64,000 nucleotides of DNA, taken from assembly GCA_004154925.1 (NCBI GenBank), contig QJNS01000287.1, positions 1-64,000 on the forward strand, written 5' to 3'. The translations under genes were made by a program, and so were the position numbers. This DNA is from Monosporascus cannonballus. Taxonomy: Eukaryota > Ascomycota > Sordariomycetes > Xylariales. Each line of letters opens with the position of its first letter. Position 1 is the first letter of the stretch. A model generated the notes under the pieces. It saw only the letters and a program-made list of their open reading frames with translations, was not told the origin of the DNA and did no database searches. This document shows, in pieces, positions 1 to 11,572 of the stretch.

Positions 1-91
1 TTATTTTATTTTATTTTATTTTATTTTATTTTATTTTATTTTATTTTATTTTATTTTATTTTATTTTATTTTATTTTATTTTATTTTATTT
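1..91. repeat. (TTTTA)n pentanucleotide microsatellite
   Basis: About eighteen tandem copies of a TTTTA/TTATT unit run without interruption from the first base of the window and end at TCATAATATT. The tract continues beyond the left edge, so its full size is unknown. It lies in AT-rich RIP-type DNA. Confidence 0.95.
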
Positions 92-1028
92 CATAATATT
101 AAATTTATTTTAAATTGTATTTGTTGAAAGGTTTTAAATATTAGTTTTTAAATATTTTCATTTTATGTGTATATAAAAGTTTTTTATTAAAAATAATAAT
201 ATTTTCAAAAATGATTCGAAATAAAATAATTAAAATAATATAATATTATTGTTTTGTTTTAGTGATATTATATTTAACATAGTGCAACTCTTTATACGCT
301 TATATTTTCACATAAATAGACATTTTGGTTGATTGTATTTAATTAATTTTAATTTGGATATTATTTATTAAATATACTAAAAAAATCTTATTATAATGTG
401 CGTAAAAATTCGTAACTTAATACATATATTCATTAACGCATTAATTCGCATATTAATCGATATATTAATCTTAATTCAATACTTCGTATAATTTTGCAAA
501 CCCAAAATCTCGAAAATAAATATGTACTTAAAAGTAAAAATACGGCTAAAAGCAAAAATGAACCGAAGCCGACAATTACAAAACCTTTTACAAATATAAC
601 GAGTACGATTAAAAAGACTAAATACTAAAAACCCGGTTCTAAATACTTTAGACCTTATTAATTAATGTTTCTAATTATTTTTATTAAATTATGAGGTTTT
701 CAAAAATTCGCAAATTTTAAAAAGGTTTAACTTTTTAATATTAAAAGCTCCATTTTAACTTTTTATATACGAAATTGCCTAAGGTTTATCTAGCAGAACA
801 GATTTTCGATTTTAAGAGTTAATTAATAAAATTTAATAAAAAATAATTAAGGTTATTTTTAGTACGATTTTTATTATTATATCCGTATTAATAATATACG
901 TATTAATTTACGTATAAATATTAATAATTATTGATTTATATTATGTTTATAATTACAGTATTATTTTAATAATAAAAAAATATATAAATTATTTATTAAT
1001 TAATTAAAATAATATAATAATCGATTCA
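92..1028. other. AT-rich gene desert left of the Gypsy element
   Basis: This stretch is strongly AT-rich, has stops in all frames and shows no recognisable gene. It matches the texture of the RIP-damaged elements nearby and is probably an older degraded repeat. It ends at the target duplication CTAAG (1029-1033) of the Gypsy element. Confidence 0.7.
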
Positions 1029-1033
1029 CTAAG

Positions 1034-1456
1034 TATTACAAGAATAAGGGTTCCTATCTCGAGAAAACCAACCTTTAAGGCCTAGCGCGGACCTGTCACG
1101 GCTAAATTCCGGACGAAAAGCTTGGCTCTTAAGATAATCTGGTTAATTTAGGTAATCTGGGGACCAAATTATATAAATCCAATAAATTCGTAATATATTT
1201 ACTTTAAGAAATCGGGATATATAATAAATCGATTTTTTATATAAATAATACTTATTTAATTTCGTTTTTTAATTATTAATTTCAGTTCTTAATTCAAAAA
1301 TAATTATACCCTTTTTTAATTTAAAAAAAATCTTTAAACTTTTTTAACGAATAAACCCTTAATAAATTATTTTTCGCCTTATTATTACTTATAAATTAAA
1401 ACTTTATTTCGGATATAACTTATATTTCCAAATAAATATATAATAGGTTCTTTATA
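1034..1456 (+). repeat. 5' LTR of the Gypsy element
   Basis: This 423-bp direct repeat is the same length as the copy at 7920-8342. Its terminal TG...CA have become TA...TA through RIP-type transitions (it starts TATTACAAG and ends CTTTATA). It is preceded by the target duplication CTAAG. Differences from the 3' copy are nearly all C/T and G/A. Confidence 0.93.
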
Positions 1457-2775
1457 TTTTAATAATTTCTTAATTAATAACCGATAAATAATTTAAGGTT
1501 TAATTAGGTATAAGCTTTTTTGAATTTAATAAAAACAATATTATAAGATAACGTTTAAAAAATAAATAATATATCCGATTTTTATTATTAACTAATAAAG
1601 AATTAATAATAAAATTAAACGATTTACCGTTTATTAAAAAGATTTTCCAGTTAATAAAAAATATAGTACCTTTTATTATTAAATTTTAAGGAAATCTTTT
1701 TTTTAATCTTAGTAATAATTTTTATCCGTAAGGGAAATAATTAAGGTATAAAAAGGTAAAATAAGTAAAAAAAAGGAAAAATATTTGGCTAGAAAACAAA
1801 AAGAAAAAATATTAAAGCGTTTAATTAAAGAAAAAAAATTTATTATAGAAAAACGATTAGATTTTTGGCTTAAGAAGTTAAAAGCTTAAAAAAAAATATT
1901 CGGTTCGCCAAAGAAAAAAAACCGGCTTTTCTATAATTTGGCTTTTTAAAAAGATAAAGCCAAGAGGCTGGCTACCGACCACCTTCGTTAAACATAAGAT
2001 AAGCACTAGAAAAAATTTTGATTTTATTATTATTCGGCGCAAACCGGATACGGAAAGGAATTATTTTACCTTTTAATTATTACGGAATGCTAAATGTTAA
2101 AGGTTATAAGTTAATTTCCCTTAAGTTTTACGATAAATTAAAGAATTTTGATAAATTTTTGGTCCAGGTTAGATTTTACTTTAAGTTTTACGAAAATTCT
2201 TTAACGGAAGATTATTAAAAGGTAATAACTATTTTTTAGTTATTAACCGGATAAATTCGGAAATAATTTAAACTTATTTTAACGGAGTATTTTAAAAAAT
2301 ATTTAAAAAAAAATCCTTAGATTTTATTAATTACGTTTTCGGTAAATACGGTTATTTTAAGGAACGAATACGGGCCTTATTCGAAAATTCTGATAAAAAA
2401 TAATATGTAATTAAATAATTTTATTTTTTTCGTTAAACCAAATTAACGTTTAAATATATAACCGAATTTAATTATTTAACAATTATTTTAAATTTGCCAA
2501 AAAATACGTTATTTTATCCTTATTATAACGGTTTAAAGCTTTAAGTTAAAAACGAAATATATATAAAACTTAAGATAAGACTTTTTACGAAATATATTAA
2601 TAAGGTTATTATTACTGACCGTCGTATTTTTAATCGGTATTTCGAAAAAAAGGAAACCGGCAAACGAAATAACGATAAAGGTTTTAATAGCCGAATTAAA
2701 AAGGATAAGGGTAAATTTTAAAAAAAAATAAATTCCGTTTCGAAAAAACATGAAAAAGATAAGTTTAAAATGGAA

Positions 2776-2818
2776 TATTTTAATTATGGCAAAAAAAAAA
2801 TATTTTAAAAGTAAATAT
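2776..2818 (+). pseudogene. Probable gag CCHC zinc-knuckle remnant
   Basis: The frame reads tyrosine where a zinc knuckle has its first two cysteines (TGY to TAY), with the spacing of a CX2CX4HX4C motif around FN-GKK and FKSK. One extra A in the A-run disrupts the frame. The position between the 5' LTR and pol fits gag. The short, mutated motif makes this tentative. Confidence 0.4.
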
Positions 2819-4439
2819 TATTTTCCTGCAAAAAAGAACTTTAAGAAAAGAAAAATTCCTTAACCCTAAAAAAAAGTTAAAATAATTAAACAAAAAATCG
2901 ATAATAAGGCAAAAAAGGAGAAAAAAAATTAATTTAATTTTTTCCCAACCAGAATTTATTATTGCTATAACTATTTAAATTTAAAACGATATCCCAAAAT
3001 ACGAAAATTATTTTAATTATTAAGATTTTAAGGTTAAAGCTTATAAATATTATTTAGGATAAACGGTTTTTAGGATAATTATAAGGTTAAAATATTAATG
3101 TTATTTTGATTTTTAAAAATGTAAAATATATATAAAAACCGGTTAATTTCGATTAAACGTTAATAATTATAAATAATTATTTCCAGAGTTTTATAAGCTT
3201 CTCGAATATTCGGTATATATTAAAAATTTTTATAGCCTGCTACATTTTACCGTTTATTATTACGACAATTATTTCGTTTATTTTAAAACCAAAAAAAATA
3301 ATAATTTTTGGCCTAAATGGAACGAAAAGATATTTACCAAATCTAATAACGAATGCAGATATACAGAAATTTCCCGATAACTAAAATACCTTAAATTTTA
3401 TTATTTATATTTTAACTTAAAATGGAATTAAAAGGCCATATTGCAAAGATATTTATATTACGCCTTAACATTATATATACAATATAAGCTCCTAAATATG
3501 GGAATACTTTTTCGGAGGTATACTTTTTTAACCTTATAATTTAAAAGGTATAAGATTTAAGGTTAAGCTAAAAAAAATAATTACTTTCGGATGTTAATTA
3601 GGCAGGAAAAAATGGTATAAATATATAAATAATTATTATACCAAATATGTAGCTAAGAAAGTTTAGGAATAAAAACGTTTTTTCGCAAGTAAATTACGCC
3701 AATTAAAAAATAATAAAGGTTTTTGAAAATAAGGTATCGAAAAATCTTAATATATAAAACTTTATGTAAAGTAATAAAAGAATTACGTAATTAAATCAAA
3801 ATTCCTTTACGGTATAAAAATAAAACGTTTAAAATTATAATCGATTTAAAAGCTAAAAAAAAAAATTTTTTGTAATAACAGAAAAATATTAGATTTCCTG
3901 GAAATATAAGTTAAAATCCTATAAATTACGAATAATGGACGGAAACTTATTTACGTATAAAAACGGACGAATTTTTTAAGAAATTAAAGAATTTCCCGTA
4001 TAAATTTAAAGATATTAAAAGCAAATTTCGCTGGATATTGCCGATATTTTTAAGTACGATATTATTTTGGGAATGCCGTAATTTAGGTCCAGTAATCCAT
4101 ATATTAATTAAAAATATTAAATATTTTTATGGGAAAATAAATTATCCGAAAAAAATAAATAAGAAATTTGTTGTATTATTAAAAAAGTCCAAATTGCCGA
4201 TTAAATCTTTATAGTATTATTTAAATATTAACGGTTTAAAAAATTATTTAAGGATAAAAAAATTACGAATTATTTTTACATAATTAATAAAATCATAAAA
4301 TACTTATTAAAAAAGGATATTATCTTAAATTTTATAAAATTTATTATATAAACCTTAATAAATTAAAAGCCTTATAAAAAATATTTAATTTGATTTAAAA
4401 AGGGGATATATTTAATTTTTTGATTTTTCCGTTAAATAC

Positions 4440-4990
4440 CTTGTTTTCATAATACCAAAAACTAAAGACGGAAAGTAAAAAATTAATAAAGATAAAAATC
4501 TGGTTTTTAGAAAAATAATCGATTACAAATAGTTAAACGATATTACGATTAAAAACAGATATTTTTTAACCTTTATAAATACGTTAAAAGAAAACGTTAA
4601 CAAAGCAAAATAATTTATTATATTTAATTTCCGAAACGGTTATTACTGTATTAAAATAACTAAAGGAGAAAAATAGAAAACGGCGTTTAAAATAATATAT
4701 GGATTTTATAAATACAGAATAATACTTATAGGACTTATTAATATCCCCGCCAGTTTTTAACGTTTAATTATGATTACGTTCAGAAAATTTCTGGACAAAT
4801 TTGTATTTGTTTATTTCGACGATATCCTCATTTATTCCGAGACTTTGGAAAAGCATAAAAAATAAATTACTTAAATATTCCAAATATTAAACGAAGTAAA
4901 TATTTGAATTAACTTAGCCAAAAGCGTATAATATATATAGAAATTAAATTTTTTGGGATATATTTTTACCTCCGGCCAAATTTAAATTTA
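4440..4990 (+). pseudogene. Ty3-type reverse transcriptase remnant (pol)
   Basis: One continuous frame carries the RT core in order: a PKTKDGK-like stretch, IDYK-LNDITIKNRY, a TAFKIIYGFYKYR region, GLINIPASF-RLI, then the catalytic YFDDILIYS (4812-4838) and LNFLGYIFTSG. Five stops interrupt 4440-4838. Those after a Lys or Phe in the K-F, K-K and F-R contexts sit where Ty3 RTs have Trp or Gln, so they look RIP-made. The two catalytic aspartates are still encoded. RNase H and integrase should follow downstream in decayed form. Confidence 0.9.
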
Positions 4991-5979
4991 ATGTTTTAAA
5001 ATAAAAATAATTAAGGATTAATTTATCCTTAATAAGGCGACCGTTATAAATATCCAGCAGATCTTAGGATTTACGGATTACGTACGCGGCCTAATTAAGG
5101 GATACGAAAATATAATTAAATTATTAACGAAATTTATTATTAAAAAATATATAAAAAAGAAATTCGAACTTCCAAAAAATACGAAAAAAAATATTCCAGA
5201 TATTAAAAGATATAATTATTAATAAACCCATAATAAAATTATTTAACGTAAATAAAAAAAAACGTTTAAAAATAAATGCTTTAAATCATATATTAAATGC
5301 TGTTTTAAAATAATTGGAAAATAATAACAAATAATATTTAATGGCATATTATTTAAAAACATTCTAAAATACGGAATTTAAATATCCGATTTATAATAAG
5401 GAATTATTAGTAATTATTAACGTTTTTAAAAAATGGAAGTTTTTTCTTAGCGGAACGAAAAAACCTTTCGATATTTATTTTGATTATAAAAACCTTATTC
5501 CGTTTATAAAAGCCCAAAAGCTAAACAAATAACATAAAAAATAAATAATTTTTTTATTAAAATTTAATTTCAAGATATATTATATTAAAGGAAAAAAAAA
5601 GTTTAGGCGGATATTCTTAATTATAAAAACGATTATAATTTTAAGGTTCCCAAAAAAAATATATAAATATTATAATATAATAATAATAATATTATATAAT
5701 TATATAAAATAATTAAAAAATTAACCCCCGAATTTTTAATACGGTTCCGAAATTCTTACGATATAAAAAAATAAAAAAAAGTTTAACAATTAAAAAATTA
5801 ATTAAAAAATTAATTACTGTATTATGGCAAAATTTATGTTCCTAAGGATTAATAAAAAATAATTCGTAAAAGAATTCCATAAAAACCTGTTATACGGATA
5901 TTAAGGAATTTTTAAGACCATTTGACGGTTATAGGAAAAATACGATTTCCCTAAATTACGCCGTATGGTTAAAATAATT

Positions 5980-6960
5980 ATTAAGAATTGCAATATTTGC
6001 AATAAGATTAAGGCAATACGTTATAAACTTTACGGATTACTGTAACTTATTAATCTTTTTAATAAAATATAAAATATTATAACTTAAGATTTTATTATTA
6101 GTTTATTTTTATTTAAAAACCCAGTTATTAAAATTAAGTACGATAAAGTATAAGTAATTATTAATAAATTTATTAAATATAGGTATTTTTTATTTTTTAA
6201 GGAAAATATGACGGTAAAATAATTAATTTATACCTTTATCAGATATTATTTTAATAAATATAACATATTAAAAAGAGTTATTTTTAATAGAAATACGTTT
6301 TTTATTTTAAAATTCGGTATTAGTTTTTTTAAACAAATAAGTATTAAGTTTAAGTTCTTAATAACTTATTATCCCCAGATTAACGGTTAAACCGAAAAAT
6401 TAAATTAAATTTTGGAATAATATTTTCGAAATTATGTTAATTTTTAATAAAATAATTAAGTAAAGTTTTTATTATTAGCATAAATCGTTTATAATATATT
6501 TGTTAATAAAAATATGGGCGTATTACTTTATATAACTATATATAAATACGAAATAAAAATAAAACGACTTAAATAACCATTTAATAAGGTACTAAAGATT
6601 ATTACGATTATTTTAAAAGCAAAAATATTAATAATAAAAATTAAAACGATTTAAACCTGTTTTTAAAACAAATTGCGATTTTTCCGGTAACGAATAACCT
6701 AATATTATAATAAGAAAAAAATTAAAGAATTAATTTTAACGAAAGAAAATAAAGTTTATTTATTATACCAAAAACAAAACGTAATTTCGAACATTTTATA
6801 AATTAAAATAAAAAAACTTAGTAATAAGTTCGATTTTAAGAAATTTGGCCTATTTAAAATTAATAAAATTATTTCCAAAATTAATTATTGATTATCGTTA
6901 CCTAAAAACATAAAAATATACCTTATTTTCTATATTTCTTTATTAGAATTAATATTTAAA
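5980..6960 (+). pseudogene. Integrase remnant of the Gypsy element
   Basis: The CC half of the HHCC zinc finger is legible as CNIC at 5989-6000, followed by NKIK. Near 6898 the frame reads LPKNIKIYLIFYISLLE, a lightly mutated form of the conserved C-terminal integrase module (LPK..KIHPVFHISLLE) found in chromoviral Ty3 integrases. The catalytic core between them is too AT-mutated to list residue by residue. Confidence 0.8.
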
Positions 6961-7004
6961 AATGCCCGGTTAAAAATAAATTTAAAATTCGAAAAAGATT
7001 TTAA

Positions 7005-7130
7005 CAAATATAAAGTCGACCAAATACTAGATTCCAAAATAATTAAAAATAAAATTTAATACTTAATTAAATAAAAAAATACTTATATAAAATAATATTT
7101 AGGAACCGCTTAATTATTTAATAAATATGA
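7005..7130 (+). pseudogene. C-terminal chromodomain of the integrase
   Basis: Just after the integrase module the frame reads KVDQILDSKIIKNKI, then a stop, YLIK, a stop and KNTY. This matches the chromodomain pattern (V..ILDSR......YLVKWKGY) with Gln and Trp turned into stops. A WEP-like segment (stop-EPLNYLIN) follows near 7090-7125. The domain identifies the element as a chromovirus. Confidence 0.8.
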
Positions 7131-7149
7131 TAAATTTAATTAAGACGTT

Positions 7150-7890
7150 TTACCGCCAAAGTCCTGACCGACCGTTTCCAATATGGCCAAGGTTATAGGC
7201 AATAAAGGTCCCCCGCTTAAATTTAAACTTTTGGCATTTTAATCGAAAAAGGTAAACGCCTTTAAAATAACGTTTATTTTAGCTGTAAGTTATGCTTATT
7301 TTGCGTTTACGTAACGCCGTTTTTTTTCCATTTTTTCTTATTTTTTTAACTAGTTTAACTTTAAATTTTCTTTTAATAATTCCACCGCTTTTTTTTAAAA
7401 AAGGTTCTATTGAAAACGTAAATACCTTGATTTTCCAATAAATTTTTTTAATTTTTTATTCTGCTAACGGCGTAACTTAATTAACCTTTTTTTTACCGCC
7501 TTTTATTCCCTTTTCGCAGCTTTTTGGTACGCCAGAAAACTATTTTTAATTTTACGTTATTCGCGTAATAAACGGTCTTATATTTTATTTATTTTTTATA
7601 ACGAGTTTGTAATTGAAATATTATAGGAAGAACGTTGCCGACGGATATAATAATTGTAATTTAAATATTCCGGAACGAAAAAATAATTGGTTTTGCCAAA
7701 TTTGATATAATTCGAATAAGGAAAAACCTTAATACCAAATTTTTCAATTAAATTAATACGAATATCGCGGAAATTGCGTTAATTCAAACGAGGTTTTTTT
7801 TTAAAATACAACTTATTATGGTAAAATTAATTAAAATATTTTTAATTTCTTTTAATAAAGTAAAATAACGATTTACGGTTTTTATTTTTG
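7150..7890 (-). pseudogene. Antisense protein-coding remnant inside the Gypsy element
   Basis: Between the chromodomain and the 3' LTR, the minus strand keeps long stop-poor frames in very AT-rich DNA. One run reads RDIRINLIEKFGIKVFPYSN and continues without a stop for more than fifty codons. Upstream stops are all TAA and could derive from CAA. After an apparent one-base frame change, a lysine-rich coiled-coil-like stretch follows (VFWRTKKLRKGNKRR, then IYWKIKVFTFSIEPFLKKK). It overlaps no known pol domain. It could be an antisense accessory ORF of the element or a captured fragment. No function is recognised. Confidence 0.5.
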
Positions 7891-7919
7891 GGATAAAAAT
7901 CTTTGAAAAAAAGAAATAA

Positions 7920-8342
7920 TATTATAGGAATAGGGGTTCTTATTTCGAAAAAACTAATCTTTAAAATTTAGCGCGGATTTGTTACGGCTAAATTCCGGAC
8001 GAAAGTCTTAGTTTTTAAGGTAATCTGGTTAATTTAGGTAATTTGGGGACCAAATTACATAAATTTAACAAATCCGCAATATATTTACTTTAAGAAATCA
8101 GGATATATAATAAATCGGTTTTTTATGTAAATAATATTTGTTTAATTTCGCTTCTTAGTTATTAATTTAAGCTTTTAATCCAAAGGTAACTATACCGTTC
8201 TTTAACTAAGGGAAAAAATTTTAAATCTTTTAATATATAAACCCCCAGTAAATCATTCCTCGCCCTATTGTTATCTACAAATCAAAACCCCATTTCGGAT
8301 ATTGCTTATACCTCCAGGTGGATGTATAACAGGTTCGTTACA
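7920..8342 (+). repeat. 3' LTR of the Gypsy element
   Basis: This 423-bp copy begins TATTATAGG, ends GGTTCGTTACA and is followed by CTAAG (8343-8347). Its outer 100 bp are clearly less AT-rich than the rest of the element. It differs from the 5' LTR almost only by transitions. Confidence 0.93.
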
Positions 8343-8347
8343 CTAAG

Positions 8348-8956
8348 TCTCTTTAAAATATGGCGGCCTTATTTTCGAACTTTATGTATTCGTATAAACC
8401 ACGGAAATTCGTATATAACGAAAATAAAGGCAAAAAGTTTAACAAACTCCAATCGGAGAAAAATAATTAAAAAAGTAAAATAATAACAAAATAAAATATA
8501 TTTAACTAAATACAGCAAAAGATTACGTTATTTCAAAATTATATATAAAAATTAATTGCAATAATTATTAAATTAACACCAGCAAAACATTTATTAATTT
8601 TTATTAGTATTAATAATAATAATTTCAAATTATTTAAATATTTAAAAAAAAAAGCAATTCGAAAAGAATTAATACGTTAATTAGTACGGTATTATTTATA
8701 TTATTAGCAATTAAGCCGAAATGTATTAGTTCAATATTTTAAATATAATATTATGTTACGATTAATAATATAAAAATAATAATTTAATTGAAATATTATA
8801 ATTATTTTGTTAATTTAAAATTTAAAATTTAAAACAGTTTAACAAAATATAATTTTAAATTACGTAAATGTTTTATTTTCGTAATATATAATTTATATTA
8901 TATTTATATAATAATATTTAATTTTTTAAATAAGTATTTTTAGATAACTAACCATT
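8348..8956. other. AT-rich RIP-type spacer
   Basis: AT-rich sequence with no recognisable gene. It continues the block that received the Gypsy insertion. A sharp return to balanced composition occurs near 8950. Confidence 0.7.
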
Positions 8957-9070
8957 TTACACTTTGAGTACTTACAGGTGGTTAATCTGTAGGTAATTTC
9001 ATTTTACCCACCCACGGATAACCGTGGTAGGATAATTTTAGCGTGGGTGAGTAGGTAGTGCAAACCCTAG
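8957..9070. mobile_element. Possible relic end of a hAT-type element
   Basis: The segment contains ACCCACCCACGGATAACC and ends GTAGTGCAAACCCTAG. This resembles the terminal GCAAACCCTA and internal ACCCACGGATGA of the intact MITE at 30964-31162. No second terminus or target duplication was found, so it is only a similarity call. Confidence 0.35.
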
Positions 9071-9380
9071 ACTACTTGGTCCAACAGTGGAAACCACAGG
9101 GTATTCATATCTGTACTCGTACATGCATCACGGCAGCCTTAGGTTGCTATTGATTACTAAGGTATGCCATATTGCCTCCGCTTGTCTTTCCAATCTGAAT
9201 GAACTGCATCTTAGTGCCTCAAGGCTAGCTTTGGGAGAATGCTCTCGCTGTCAATTACAGTAACGTATAATGCTGTGATTAACCTTGCTCTGCTAAGAAC
9301 TCCTTCCCCAAGCCCTCCACTACCTTGTTCAAACTCGCTTTACAGAATCTAGGACATCCCGGATCCCGGCGAAGTCGAGT
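9071..9380. other. Non-coding spacer
   Basis: Balanced-composition sequence between the hAT-like relic and the 3' end of the SDR pseudogene. No gene or RNA was recognised. Confidence 0.5.
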
Positions 9381-10005
9381 TCACCTAGTGTTTCTTGCAA
9401 GAGACTCTATGACTGCCTTACCCTCCGCCGTGTACAGGAAGCTGGAAAACCTGAATACTCTCGGCAAGCGATGTATGAAAAATCGACGGAGAACTTACGG
9501 GCGAATCTGCCAACCCAGGAGAAAACATCCATGTGATTCCTTCCCCTTGTTCAACGCGGCATCTAGATATGTGGCAGCGCCGCCTCTCTTATTCCTACGT
9601 ACTATAGCGCCGAAAATTAGAACACCCACTTTGTGTCCGCCTTTGGCCTTTCGTGAAAGGTCCGTGTCCTTAACGAAGCCCAGATCCGCCACGTTTACGA
9701 TGACATCATCAGCAGAAACGTAGTTAACGAGTTTCCAGAGGAACATGTACGCCAGGATCTTGGATGTATTGTAGCGGTCGACGGGATCAAAGGCCGTTGG
9801 GTTATCGAATGCTGGCAGGAGGGGGTCTTCGTCCTTGTTCGGGAATTAGGCAGCCAAAGCAAGTGCGGCCCCAGAGATTATGAGCCTGCCGGGACCCCCT
9901 TTCGGTAATTTACTCTTAAGGATGGGAAGCAGCAGGATGGTGAGGAGCGTAGTCGACAGGAGTTGATCTGGATAGTCTTCTCATGGCGAATGCTACGAGC
10001 GGTTT

Positions 10006-10244
10006 TATGAGACCCTGCATCACACACAGAAGCATATAACTGAAGAAAAGGTATATTGAAGGTTGCCTGACCTCAAGAAGGTCCTAGCTAGAAGGTGAGG
10101 GTAACGAACCCTCCTTTTATACATGTAAATACAACTGTAGCTAAGAGGAAAAGATACCGGGGGTGCATAAAGTAGCCTTATTTCAGTAGGTAATCAAATT
10201 AAGCCAAGGTTTAGCTATTTGATCGATTTTAGCTAGGTTTAATA
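10006..10244 (-). repeat. 3' LTR of the Copia element (left copy)
   Basis: Direct repeat of 15571-15809 with equal length, 239 bp. Both copies share a long unchanged core (ACATGTAAATACAACTGTAG). Their differences are overwhelmingly C/T and G/A. Its inner end reads TTTAATA where the other copy has TCTGACA. It is preceded by the target duplication GGTTT. Confidence 0.93.
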
Positions 10245-11554
10245 TATTCCTCCAGCTATTTGGAACTAACAGCTAAAGCTTTTACGATATTAAACAAGTG
10301 CCCAAAAAAGAAATACCGTAATATTCAAGATAAAAATAAGAAAAATAATAGGTCGGGGAAATACGTTATAAAGTATTTTTTATAATATACCTCCGAAATT
10401 TCTAATAGGATTTAATATTATACCGTTAAATTATAAAAACTTTATTAAAAAGTTTCCTTATTAATTTTATTTTTAAAATTATTTAAAGATAAAGGTATAA
10501 AAATGGTAAAGGAAAAAATAATCCAAAAAAACGAGGACAATAATTTTCCGTTATTAGGCGACGCCTAAGATAAATTAATATTTTTTAGGCTTTTTTTAAT
10601 CTTAAAGTAATATTTTAAAAATTTAATAATTTAACGAGTTTTTGATATTATTAAATCTTTAAAAGTTTAATTAATTTATTTATTATTATAATATTAAAAA
10701 ACGTTTATTTAATTTTTATTTTTTTATTATATAAATTTTGCAAAATTAATAATTATAAACGTTAACGTATTTTAATTTCGTAATTAGGTATATAATTCCT
10801 TTAAAGATTAACCGTATTATTTATTTATTATTTAAATAATTAAATTTTTATTTAATTTTAACTTAATAATTTCGAATAATTTTAATATAAAAATGTTTTT
10901 AACGATTTATAATAAAATTAATAATTTCATTTCAGTACTTAAATTAATAATTATATTTTATTTATTAATTTTTTATACGATACAATGATCGAAAAATAAT
11001 AAATTAAATCCTTAAGAATTTTTCCGGTTAACGTTATCCATAAGAAATATATTATTTATATATAAAAATAATTATATATTAAAACTTTTATTATTTTCGA
11101 ATTCTAAAATTATAGTACGTATAAAATAAATATAAAAAATAACTTTATTAATAACGTTAAAATGCGTAAAATTTAAATTGTTATAATAACAAAATAAATA
11201 AAAAATAATTTTAATGAAGTTTAAATAAATAACGAAAATTTTATATAATATATTTTCGATTTCTTCGAAATATAGTTTTAAAATATTATTAATATTTTGC
11301 CTTAATATTTTTTAAAAGTTTTTTATTTAAAAGTGTTAAAATAACGTTTTTCGACCTTAAATAATTTAAAATATATATATAGTTTTTTTTTCATAAATAT
11401 TTTTTAATAATTGTAATTTCTTAATTATATAATTTTGCAAAATATATATTTTAAGAAATTATTATGAATTTTTTAAATCGATAATATAAAAATATTATAG
11501 TAATTTTATAAGAAATTTCTTAATATATATTATATTATAAATTTTATATATTAT

Positions 11555-11572
11555 AATTATATTATTAACGTA
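11555..11572 (-). pseudogene. Copia reverse-transcriptase active-site remnant (YVDD to YVNN)
   Basis: The minus strand reads YVNNII, preceded by FF, which is the Ty1/Copia RT catalytic motif with GAT codons changed to AAT by G to A transitions. Both catalytic aspartates are lost. The surrounding RT domain is present only as AT-rich decay. Confidence 0.7.

Larger units (their letters stand above)
1034..8342 (+). mobile_element. Ty3/Gypsy chromovirus LTR retrotransposon, RIP-degraded
   Basis: A 7.3-kb element is bounded by two 423-bp direct LTRs (1034-1456 and 7920-8342) and an exact 5-bp target duplication, CTAAG (1029-1033 and 8343-8347). The plus-strand interior keeps decayed pol landmarks in the Ty3 order: reverse transcriptase with YFDDILIYS, integrase zinc-finger CNIC, the conserved end of the integrase core region, and a C-terminal chromodomain. 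Stop codons in the pol frame fall where the family normally has Trp or Gln, as expected from TGG to TAG/TAA and CAA to TAA changes. The LTR pair differs almost only by transitions. The element cannot code for protein. Chromodomains in this family are known to direct insertion toward heterochromatin. Confidence 0.95.

Noticed and set aside
1..91. Telomeric repeat at the window edge
   Set aside because: The unit is TTTTA, not the TTAGGG expected for filamentous fungi.
2018..2751. ORFs at 2018-2218 (+) and 2533-2751 (-) in the AT-rich block
   Set aside because: They lie inside the decayed gag part of the Gypsy element and encode low-complexity peptides with no domain. They are chance openings in RIP-damaged DNA.
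8268..8483. 71-codon ORF across the end of the Gypsy 3' LTR
   Set aside because: It straddles the LTR end and target duplication, so it cannot be an ancestral gene.
9325..9723. 132-codon plus-strand ORF
   Set aside because: It is antisense to the SDR pseudogene, whose frame carries real family motifs. The plus-strand peptide has none.
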